Part shown: piece by piece, positions 6,603 to 12,623 of the stretch
Position numbering within the stretch: position 1 is the stretch's first letter
Layout: each line of letters begins with the position of its first letter
DNA from: an uncultured Lachnoclostridium sp.
GTDB lineage: Bacteria; Bacillota; Clostridia; Lachnospirales; Lachnospiraceae
DNA: 12,623 nt
Assembly (NCBI GenBank): GCA_958425285.1
Contig: CATZVV010000026.1
Span: 1-12,623, forward strand
Direction of reading: 5' to 3'
Notes under the pieces: generated by a model
What the model saw: the letters and a program-made list of their open reading frames with translations, nothing else
The model's database searches: none
What the model was told of the DNA's origin: nothing
Position numbers and translations under genes: made by a program

Positions 6603-7948
6603 GTGGAAATTGTTATTTTGTTCATATAACTAAGAGCTATAAGGAATAGCATAGTCTCAATATTATTTGTGAAAAAAAGATCGGTAAAGAAAAAGGTAAA
6701 AGTCATAGTAGCAAGTAAAGTTGTAATAAAGAAGATGAATAAGTCATCCGGCAGCCTGTCTGAATGGAGAAAAAACCATATTTTTTTCAATTCAAACAGC
6801 ATGAATATGACCATAATAGCAAATCCTATCCCTCCGGTTGTTACAAGAAGGCTCAGATAGCCATTATGAGTTACATATTGCCTTTTCGATAAATATCCGT
6901 CCGGCTCCGTTTCGTCTGCTAATAGAAGTGCTCCCCTGGGAGAAGTACCGAATAAGGGCTTTTTTGTATATAATTTTAAATAGTTTTTCCATATTGTAGA
7001 GCGATTATTTGAGATATTCTCCAAGTTTACATCTTCACGGATAAACTCGTCTTCAACACCTCGATTAGGAGTAATTAGATACCCCAGCCCACGTAAGGAA
7101 GCAAAGATAGTAAGATAGCCAACTGCTAATATTAAAATGGTAATGATAATTGTTTTTGCAATGGAAGCGGCAGATAAAACACTGTCTTTCCTTTTTCTCT
7201 GTAGCAATACATAGAGAAGGGCAGATAAAAGAATACTGATATAGACGGTACGGGAGTTTGACATAATAATATAGCAAATATGAATTCCAATACTGATACG
7301 GTATAAGATACGAAGCCCTTTTGTTTTTGTTTTGCTCACTAGATAGAGCAACCCATAAATAAGAAGCAATGAGGTGAATGCAGCAAAATTCGGATCTGAA
7401 AAGAAACCGAAAAGCCGACCTTCCATAAAGCCTTGGCGGATAACCCGACCTTCTGTATAATCAAGTGGAAAGTGCAGGTTTAACATATACAGGACAATAG
7501 AACCAAGTGATGCGAGACTCCATAGGAAGTTACATAAGATAAGAAGTCTCTTAAGGCAGTAACAAAAATCTTCTTTGTCAAAATGCATTGCTAAAAAATA
7601 AAATAGCATAATCTGAGAAAAGAGGATAGTGATTGCCTTGATATTTCCAATTAAATCGTATTTGTAATTGAGAAGTGTAGAAAGGCAGCATACAAATAAG
7701 AAGAGAATTAATAGGCGGTTGTGTTTGGCTTTTCGAAAGCTTCCAAAAGAAATAAATTCATAGACGGCGAGCAGTACACCTGAAAGGGTAAAGCTAACGT
7801 AGAGGATTGAATTTGCAAGTCCGTCAATGGCAAGATTTGTAATAGTAAAGCGTGTCATGATACTATAAAGTGCAAATAAAGCGATATACCAGGATACAAT
7901 TATTTTATATAAATTTTCATACTTCTGAAGTGATTTTATCTGAAACAT
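6578..7948 (-). CDS. O-antigen ligase/polymerase-like membrane protein (Wzy type)
   Basis: 456 residues with about ten or more hydrophobic segments along the length and a large polar loop at roughly 285-365. Within and after that loop lies the Wzy_C/O-antigen-ligase pattern: NNRSTIWKNYLKLYTKKPLF at 314-333, GTSP at 334-337, then YVTHNGYLSLLVTTGGIGF at 358-376. GFFSDPNFAAF at 181-191 is also typical of the family. It should polymerise exported lipid-linked repeat units on the outer face of the membrane, or ligate the glycan to its anchor. The start at 7948 is chosen over an in-frame ATG at 8041 because AAAGGAG lies 7 nt ahead and because the upstream start would sit ahead of the predicted promoter. 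It is the only inverted gene within the locus and has its own promoter. Polymerase versus ligase cannot be settled from sequence. Confidence 0.85.
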   Translation of the reverse strand: MFQIKSLQKYENLYKIIVSWYIALFALYSIMTRFTITNLAIDGLANSILYVSFTLSGVLLAVYEFISFGSFRKAKHNRLLILFLFVCCLSTLLNYKYDLIGNIKAITILFSQIMLFYFLAMHFDKEDFCYCLKRLLILCNFLWSLASLGSIVLYMLNLHFPLDYTEGRVIRQGFMEGRLFGFFSDPNFAAFTSLLLIYGLLYLVSKTKTKGLRILYRISIGIHICYIIMSNSRTVYISILLSALLYVLLQRKRKDSVLSAASIAKTIIITILILAVGYLTIFASLRGLGYLITPNRGVEDEFIREDVNLENISNNRSTIWKNYLKLYTKKPLFGTSPRGALLLADETEPDGYLSKRQYVTHNGYLSLLVTTGGIGFAIMVIFMLFELKKIWFFLHSDRLPDDLFIFFITTLLATMTFTFFFTDLFFTNNIETMLFLIALSYMNKITISTKSEKTAS

Positions 7949-7955
7949 TGAGTAA

Positions 7956-7962
7956 CTCCTTT
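7956..7962 (-). promoter_or_regulatory. Ribosome binding site of the polymerase gene
   Basis: On the - strand this reads AAAGGAG, 7 nt ahead of the ATG ending at 7946. It fixes the start of the polymerase and argues against the longer reading frame. Confidence 0.75.
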
Positions 7963-8008
7963 GTAATTGTATAATAATGGTAATGCTGAATAAAAAATCA
8001 ACTTTTAC

Positions 8009-8037
8009 ATTATACAATATTGCGGTGGAAAATACAA
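8009..8037 (-). promoter_or_regulatory. Sigma-A type promoter of the polymerase gene
   Basis: On the - strand TTGTAT (8037-8032) and a perfect TATAAT (8014-8009) are 17 bp apart. Transcription would begin near 8002, giving a leader of roughly 55 nt before the ATG at 7948. The call comes from consensus match only. Confidence 0.65.
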
Positions 8038-8044
8038 ACACTAA

Positions 8045-8099
8045 TTTGCGTCATCAGGGCAATTCCGCAAACATAAGAATTTTTTGTACAATTGCGAAA
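8045..8099. repeat. Small TTTGCG/CGCAAA inverted elements between divergent promoters
   Basis: TTTGCG at 8045-8050 is mirrored by CGCAAA at 8066-8071. A related TTGCGAAA is at 8092-8099 and the 8-bp palindrome TTGTACAA at 8084-8091. They lie between the two divergent promoters, where an operator would sit. The elements are short, could arise by chance, and no regulator is encoded in the window. Confidence 0.25.
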
Positions 8100-8143
8100 C
8101 ATCTTAAAAAATGGAAGACAAAACGGTTACATTTGTTGCTGTG

Positions 8144-8172
8144 TTGAATTTTCTGTTGATTTGAGATATAAT
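8144..8172 (+). promoter_or_regulatory. Sigma-A type promoter of the galE operon
   Basis: TTGAAT (8144-8149) and a perfect TATAAT (8167-8172) are 17 bp apart. The start of transcription would be near 8179, about 34 nt ahead of the galE ATG. A small CTGCT/AGCAG stem (8183-8187 with 8194-8198) would lie at the extreme 5' end of the message, just ahead of the ribosome site. Confidence 0.68.
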
Positions 8173-8212
8173 GTAAAATATGCTGCTTTGTATAGCAGAA
8201 AAGGAGGGCTTT

Positions 8213-9220
8213 ATGAAAGTACTAGTCACTGGAGGAGCAGGATACATTGGCAGTACAATATGTTCTGTTTTAAGTGAGGTAGGGCATGTTCCAATTGTTT
8301 TGGATTCATTAATTAGTGGGAGAAGAGAATTTGTAAAGGAACATATTTTCTATCAGGGAGATATTGCAGATCGGAAGCTGTTAATGAGAATATGGGAGGA
8401 GCAAGGACCTTTTGATTGTGTGATACATCTGGCAGGACTGATTTCAGTACCTGAGTCAGTACAACATCCGTATGAATATTATCGCGAGAATGTAGAAAAG
8501 GCAATTATGTTCTTCAAGAATTTACAGGAACTGGGTTGTAAAAAAATTATTTTCAGTTCATCTGCATCTGTTTATGGCAATACAAGTGAACGTGAAGTAA
8601 CAGAAGAACATATTACATCACCGGAAAGTCCTTATGCAAAGACAAAAGTAGTGGTTGAAGAGATTTTGAAGGATTATGCGAATGCATATGGAATAAAGGC
8701 AGTAGCACTGCGTTATTTTAATCCGATTGGAGCGGATCCTAAATTACGAACAGGAAGTTATGTGAAAAATCCGTCTCATATTTTAGGAGTTCTTCTGAGG
8801 GCAGCCGTTTCAGAGACTAAAAAAATGACAGTTACAGGGGTAAACTATCCTACTCGTGATGGTTCGGGAATTCGGGATTATATTCATGTATGGGATTTGG
8901 CACTGGCACATGTAAGTGCAGTGGAAAAAATAGATAAGCTTTCCGAATTGCCTAATGGAGGTTGTTTTGAGATTATAAATATTGGGCGTGGAGACGGAGT
9001 AACCGTAAAAGAACTGATCAGGGCATTTGAACAGGTAGTTGGAGTAAAGTTGGATGTGGAGGAAGGTGAGCCGAGGGAAGGTGATGTGGCAGGGGCTTTT
9101 GCTGTTTGCAAAAAAGCGGAAAAACTTCTTGGCTGGAAAGCCGGTTTGACAATTGAGGAAGCAATTCAGGATGCCCTATTGTGGGAACAGAGAAAAAAGA
9201 TAGTTTTAAATATAGAGTGA
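8213..9220 (+). CDS. galE: UDP-glucose/UDP-N-acetylglucosamine 4-epimerase (GalE)
   Basis: 335 residues, the normal GalE length. This is a short-chain dehydrogenase-type epimerase that interconverts UDP-Glc and UDP-Gal using tightly bound NAD+. Seen: the Rossmann motif VTGGAGYIGS at residues 5-14, HLAGL at 72-76, SSSASVYG at 115-122 (catalytic S117), YAKTK at 141-145 (Y141, K145), RYFNPIGADP at 167-176, and RDGSGIRDYIHVWDLA at 215-230. The residue aligned with E. coli Tyr299 is Ala295 (DVAGAFAV); a small residue there is associated with acceptance of N-acetylated sugars, so it may also make UDP-GalNAc. The start has AAGGAGG at 8201-8207. It is the first gene of the downstream operon and has its own promoter; the next gene begins 34 nt after its stop. 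Confidence 0.95.
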   Translation: MKVLVTGGAGYIGSTICSVLSEVGHVPIVLDSLISGRREFVKEHIFYQGDIADRKLLMRIWEEQGPFDCVIHLAGLISVPESVQHPYEYYRENVEKAIMFFKNLQELGCKKIIFSSSASVYGNTSEREVTEEHITSPESPYAKTKVVVEEILKDYANAYGIKAVALRYFNPIGADPKLRTGSYVKNPSHILGVLLRAAVSETKKMTVTGVNYPTRDGSGIRDYIHVWDLALAHVSAVEKIDKLSELPNGGCFEIINIGRGDGVTVKELIRAFEQVVGVKLDVEEGEPREGDVAGAFAVCKKAEKLLGWKAGLTIEEAIQDALLWEQRKKIVLNIE

Positions 9221-9254
9221 TTTTTTGGAAAGGAAATTTATTTCGGTATAAAAT

Positions 9255-11237
9255 ATGAATCGAATCAGGAATTTTATTGAAAGTGGAAAAGTGTCTATTA
9301 TCTATCGTTTTTTACTTATTGTATGGGATATTGCAGCGATTCTGTTTTCTATGTTCTTTTCTCTTTATCTAAGGCATGATATGAATTGGGATAAGACGGT
9401 AAAAAGTGGCATTGAAGCGGATTATCAATTGGGATATTTTCAGACGTTAATTGATTTGTCAGTACCGATTATTGTTGTGACTCTCTTGATTTTTATGCTG
9501 TTTCGCCTTTATAACAGCCTGTGGCGTTTTGTAAGTACGAGAGAAGTTATTAATATGGTGTTTGCCTGTGGGTTTGCCGGAATCGCGGAGTACCTGATTG
9601 TATCGGGTACATATCATCGGCTTCCAAGAAGCTGTTTTATTATTTTCATGATTCTGCTTTTTATTTTATGCTTTATTGCCCGTTTCTCCTATCGCCTGAT
9701 TCGGCTTTTGTTTAATGCAAACACGCATGGAAAAGGTGTTCGCAATACAATGATTATTGGAGCCGGCGAAGCTTGTAATATGGTCATCAATGAATTGCAG
9801 ATGAGTCCAAATCTTGACAGCCGGATTCGTTGCATTATTGATGATAATAAAGTAAAGCAGGGGATGTATATCCATGGAATAAAAGTTGTGGGTGGTAGAG
9901 AGGTTATTGTTTCCAGCGCAAAACAGTATGATATAGATGAAATTATTTTAGCGATGCCAAGTGCATCCAAAAGAACAATACAGGAATTGCTGGAAATATG
10001 TCAGAATACGGATTGTGAGTTGAAAATACTGCCAGGTGTGTACCAATTTGTGACGGGAGAAGCTAAGGTAGAAAAGATTCGTAAAGTTGAAATTGAAGAT
10101 TTATTAGGAAGAGAACCAGTTCAAACGAATCTGGAATCAATTATTAATTATGTGAAAAATAAAGTCGTTCTTGTGACGGGAGGCGGAGGTTCCATTGGAA
10201 GTGAACTCTGCCGTCAGATTGCTGCTAATCAGCCTAAAATTTTAATTATATTTGATATTTATGAAAATAATGCGTATGAAATTCAACAGGAATTGCGTAG
10301 GAGGTACCCTCATTTACATCTGGAAGTTTTGATTGGCTCAGTTAGAAATACAAGTCGGGTGGATCAGGTGTTTAAAGATTATCATCCGGATATTGTATAT
10401 CACGCAGCTGCACATAAACATGTGCCACTAATGGAAGACAGTCCAAATGAGGCAATTAAAAATAATGTATTTGGAACCTATAAAGTTGCTTTAGCGGCAA
10501 GTCGGTATCATACAAAAAAATTTGTTTTAATATCGACAGACAAAGCGGTAAATCCAACGAATATTATGGGCGCTTCAAAACGAATATGTGAAATGATTAT
10601 TCAGGGACTCAATAAGCAATCACAAACGGAATTTGTTGCTGTTCGTTTTGGAAACGTGCTGGGAAGTAATGGAAGTGTGATTCCACTTTTTAAAAAGCAG
10701 ATTGCAGAGGGCGGTCCTGTAACCGTTACAGATCCTAATATTATCCGCTATTTCATGACGATTCCAGAGGCAGTTTCTCTTGTGATTCAGGCTGGAGTTT
10801 ATGCAAAAGGCGGTGAGATTTTTGTTCTGGATATGGGAAACCCGGTTAAAATTGCAGATTTAGCAAAGAAGCTGATACAATTATCGGGGTATACGCCGGA
10901 TGTTGACATTGAGATTCAGTATACAGGACTTCGGCCAGGAGAGAAGTTATATGAAGAAATGCTTATGGATGAAGAGGGATTGACAGATACCGAACATGAC
11001 ATGATTCATATTGGAAAGCCAATTGAGTTTGATGAAGATGAATTTTTTGCACTTTTAGAGGAATTATACAAATATGCCTATGAGGAAACCAACAATATGA
11101 AGGAACTGGTAGCAAAGATTGTTCCGACATATCAGATCCGGGAGGAGGACAGGATGCGGGATAAGAAGAAGTTGGGAGAGATTTCTACTAATTTTTATGA
11201 AAGAGAAATTAGTGGAGAAACTCATATGCCAAATTAA
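9255..11237 (+). CDS. Membrane-bound UDP-GlcNAc 4,6-dehydratase, CapD/WbpM/PglF type
   Basis: 660 residues. Hydrophobic segments near 17-39, 68-84, 98-118 and 126-147 form a membrane domain. A first Rossmann-like domain begins with TMIIGAGEACNMVINE (165-180). The catalytic domain (Polysacc_synt_2) begins with VVLVTGGGGSIGSE (304-317). It has HAAAHKHVPLMEDSP (383-397) and STDKAVNPTNIMGASKR (427-443), where Met438 replaces the usual Tyr of the YxxxK motif, the Ser/Met/Lys arrangement of the large WbpM group. RFGNVLGSNGSVIP at 464-477 is also family-typical. The product should be UDP-2-acetamido-2,6-dideoxy-4-keto-hexose, the precursor of QuiNAc, FucNAc or bacillosamine. The last 35 or so residues form a charged tail. 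A TAA is in frame at 9249-9251, so 9255 is the first possible ATG, although no good ribosome site precedes it; GTG at codon 13 is an alternative. Confidence 0.93.
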   Translation: MNRIRNFIESGKVSIIYRFLLIVWDIAAILFSMFFSLYLRHDMNWDKTVKSGIEADYQLGYFQTLIDLSVPIIVVTLLIFMLFRLYNSLWRFVSTREVINMVFACGFAGIAEYLIVSGTYHRLPRSCFIIFMILLFILCFIARFSYRLIRLLFNANTHGKGVRNTMIIGAGEACNMVINELQMSPNLDSRIRCIIDDNKVKQGMYIHGIKVVGGREVIVSSAKQYDIDEIILAMPSASKRTIQELLEICQNTDCELKILPGVYQFVTGEAKVEKIRKVEIEDLLGREPVQTNLESIINYVKNKVVLVTGGGGSIGSELCRQIAANQPKILIIFDIYENNAYEIQQELRRRYPHLHLEVLIGSVRNTSRVDQVFKDYHPDIVYHAAAHKHVPLMEDSPNEAIKNNVFGTYKVALAASRYHTKKFVLISTDKAVNPTNIMGASKRICEMIIQGLNKQSQTEFVAVRFGNVLGSNGSVIPLFKKQIAEGGPVTVTDPNIIRYFMTIPEAVSLVIQAGVYAKGGEIFVLDMGNPVKIADLAKKLIQLSGYTPDVDIEIQYTGLRPGEKLYEEMLMDEEGLTDTEHDMIHIGKPIEFDEDEFFALLEELYKYAYEETNNMKELVAKIVPTYQIREEDRMRDKKKLGEISTNFYEREISGETHMPN

Positions 11238-11240
11238 AAA

Positions 11241-11245
11241 GGAGG
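11241..11245 (+). promoter_or_regulatory. Ribosome binding site of rfbA
   Basis: GGAGG lies 6 nt ahead of ATG at 11252 and rules out the in-frame TTG at 11246, which would leave no spacing. Confidence 0.75.
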
Positions 11246-11251
11246 TTGTGT

Positions 11252-12145
11252 ATGAAGGGAATTGTATTAGCAGGGGGGAGTGGAACAAGATTGTATCCCC
11301 TGACGAAAGTGACATCAAAGCAGTTATTGCCAATTTATGATAAACCAATGATTTACTATCCGTTATCTGTATTAATGAATGCCGGAATTAAAGACATTCT
11401 TATCATTTCTACACCAGACGATACCCCAAGATTCCAGGAATTGCTGGGGAATGGCAATCAGTTCGGAATTCGGCTGTCTTATCAGATACAACCAAGTCCA
11501 GATGGATTAGCACAAGCATTCCTGATTGGTGAGGAGTTTATTGGAAATGATTCAGTAGCCATGATTTTAGGAGATAATATTTTTCATGGGCATGGATTGA
11601 AAAAGAAGATTCGTAGGGCTGCACAGAAAAAGGCGGGTGCAACTGTTTTTGGTTATTATGTAGATGATCCGGAGCGTTTTGGAATTGTAGAATTCGATGA
11701 GGATGGGAAAGCAGTTTCGATTGAGGAAAAACCAGAAGAACCAAAGTCAAATTATTGCGTAACCGGGCTTTATTTTTATGATAATCGTGTTGTGGAATAT
11801 GCAAAAAGTTTAAAACCTTCAAAACGGGGAGAACTGGAGATTACAGATTTAAACCGAATTTATCTTGAAAAGGGAGAATTGGATGTTGAGCTACTTGGTC
11901 AGGGCTTTACCTGGCTGGATACGGGAACACACGAATCCCTTGTAGAGGCAACTAATTTTGTAAAGACCGTTGAGAGTCATCAACATCGGAAAATTGGATG
12001 TCTGGAGGAAATTGCATATTTAAATGGTTGGATTCAAACAGAAGATATGCTGCAAACGTATGAGACGATGAAGAAAAATGAATATGGTGCGTATTTGAAA
12101 GATGTACTTGATGGAAAATTTATAATAGTAAAAGAAGAAAAATAA
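11252..12145 (+). CDS. rfbA: Glucose-1-phosphate thymidylyltransferase (RfbA/RmlA)
   Basis: 297 residues, the standard RmlA length. It joins dTTP and glucose-1-phosphate to give dTDP-glucose and pyrophosphate, the entry step to dTDP-rhamnose and other dTDP-6-deoxy sugars. Motifs: GIVLAGGSGTRLYPLT at residues 3-18 (nucleotide loop), SKQLLPIYDKPMIYYPLS at 22-39, ILGDNIFHG at 105-113 (D108 for metal), VEFDEDGKAVSIEEKP at 146-161, CVTGLYFYD at 169-177, RGELEITDLN at 192-201 and WLDTGTH at 221-227. It follows the dehydratase gene by 14 nt and is the last gene of the galE operon. None of rfbB, rfbC or rfbD is present in the window, so its partners must be elsewhere, possibly upstream of base 1 or at another locus. 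Confidence 0.96.
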   Translation: MKGIVLAGGSGTRLYPLTKVTSKQLLPIYDKPMIYYPLSVLMNAGIKDILIISTPDDTPRFQELLGNGNQFGIRLSYQIQPSPDGLAQAFLIGEEFIGNDSVAMILGDNIFHGHGLKKKIRRAAQKKAGATVFGYYVDDPERFGIVEFDEDGKAVSIEEKPEEPKSNYCVTGLYFYDNRVVEYAKSLKPSKRGELEITDLNRIYLEKGELDVELLGQGFTWLDTGTHESLVEATNFVKTVESHQHRKIGCLEEIAYLNGWIQTEDMLQTYETMKKNEYGAYLKDVLDGKFIIVKEEK

Positions 12146-12180
12146 GCTGTGCAAATCAGTTCAATCTGTTCCTAAAGGCA

Positions 12181-12221
12181 ATATAGCGGTGTAACAATCT
12201 ATAACTGTTACACCGCTATAT
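12181..12221. terminator. Bidirectional terminator between rfbA and typA
   Basis: A perfect 16-bp stem (12181-12196 with 12206-12221) has a 9-nt loop. It starts 35 nt after the rfbA stop and 27 nt from the typA stop on the other strand. There is no long T run beyond the stem, only TAT and then CTCACTTTA, so termination strength is uncertain. The location between convergent genes supports a shared terminator. Confidence 0.78.
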
Positions 12222-12248
12222 CTCACTTTAAAATTGGATATAAAAGTA

Positions 12249-12623
12249 TCAACCGTTTTTCTTTGCTCGGAAACGTGCGGTTGGATCCAGAATTTTTTTG
12301 CGAATTCTAAGGTTTTCCGGTGTGATTTCCAATAATTCGTCTGTATCGATGAATTCTAATGCCTCTTCCAGGCTGAGTTCTCGTTTTGGGGTTAGTCGGA
12401 GAGCATCGTCAGAACCGGAAGCACGTGTATTTGTCAACTGTTTTTTCTTACAAACATTTACTTCAATATCATCCGTTTTTCCATTTTGTCCAACTACCAT
12501 ACCGCCATATACTTTTTCTCCGGGACCGACAAAAAGTGTTCCCCTCTCTTGGGCATTAAATAAGCCATAAGTGATTGCTTCACCAGATTCAAATGCAATG
12601 AGAGACCCTTGTGTACGGTATTC
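12249..12623 (-). CDS. typA: Ribosome-associated GTPase TypA/BipA, C-terminal part
   Basis: Only the last 124 residues are in the window; the N-terminal GTPase domain lies beyond 12623. The visible part is the TypA-specific C-terminal domain: FESGEAITYGLFNAQERGTL, FVGPGEKVYGGMVVGQN, then VNVCKKKQLTNTRASGSDDA, LEEALEFIDTDELLEITPEN and LRIRKKILDPTARFRAKKNG up to the TGA at 12251-12249. TypA is a translational GTPase that binds the ribosome and is linked to ribosome assembly and stress or cold growth. It is a housekeeping gene convergent with rfbA and unrelated to polysaccharide synthesis, so it probably marks the conserved flank of the variable locus. Confidence 0.95.
   Translation of the reverse strand, partial: EYRTQGSLIAFESGEAITYGLFNAQERGTLFVGPGEKVYGGMVVGQNGKTDDIEVNVCKKKQLTNTRASGSDDALRLTPKRELSLEEALEFIDTDELLEITPENLRIRKKILDPTARFRAKKNG

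Noticed and set aside
7949..8041. Polymerase N-terminal extension starting at 8041
   Set aside because: The predicted -10 and -35 elements lie between 8009 and 8037, so such a start would precede the transcript. AAAGGAG sits correctly for the ATG at 7948.
8092..8277. Small + strand open frame across the galE promoter
   Set aside because: It runs through the promoter and into galE out of frame, and has no ribosome site of its own.
9689..9970. Open frame of 93 codons antisense to the dehydratase gene
   Set aside because: It is fully inside the coding region of a strong family match and I recognise no domain in it.
1..12623. CRISPR arrays, insertion sequences, tRNA or rRNA genes
   Set aside because: I looked for regularly spaced repeats, transposase motifs and tRNA-like cloverleafs and saw none; intergenic space is almost confined to 7949-8212 and 12146-12248.

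Overview
The window looks like a surface-polysaccharide (capsule or wall-glycopolymer) locus from a low-GC Gram-positive bacterium, most likely a gut-type Clostridia/Lachnospiraceae member. This rests on AT-rich coding sequence, strong GGAGG-type ribosome sites, occasional TTG/GTG starts, a TarJ that closely resembles the Bacillus protein as I remember it, and the gene mix. No database search was run, so the genus is inference. I see no RNA gene, CRISPR array, insertion sequence or integration site.

Layout. (1) Positions 1-6581, + strand: one tightly packed, partly translationally coupled operon whose start lies outside the window. It holds the end of an ExoA-like membrane glycosyltransferase, a LicD-family phosphotransferase, TarI (ribitol-5-phosphate cytidylyltransferase), TarJ (ribulose-5-phosphate reductase), a second LicD paralogue, a GT2 glycosyltransferase and a GT4 glycosyltransferase. 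(2) Positions 6578-7948, - strand: a Wzy/O-antigen-ligase-like polymerase convergent to that operon. The two genes overlap by 4 bp inside a long hairpin that probably terminates both. (3) Positions 7949-8212: a divergent intergenic region with one promoter for the polymerase and one for galE. (4) Positions 8213-12145, + strand: galE, a large CapD/WbpM-type UDP-GlcNAc 4,6-dehydratase, and rfbA. These are sugar-nucleotide genes ending at a second long hairpin. (5) Positions 12249-12623, - strand: the C-terminal end of housekeeping typA/bipA, which marks the edge of the locus.

How the genes fit together. TarJ and TarI should make CDP-ribitol. The glycosyltransferases build a repeat unit, the LicD proteins decorate or extend it with a phospho-group, and the polymerase joins the units. 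GalE, the dehydratase and RfbA supply UDP-Gal/GalNAc, a UDP-4-keto-6-deoxy-HexNAc and dTDP-glucose. The most interesting point is the licD-tarI-tarJ-licD block. No TarF/TarL-type polymerase and no choline genes (licA/B/C) are visible, so the two LicD proteins are the best candidates in the window for using CDP-ribitol. That would parallel the human ISPD-FKTN-FKRP pathway, in which LicD-related enzymes transfer two ribitol phosphates in succession.
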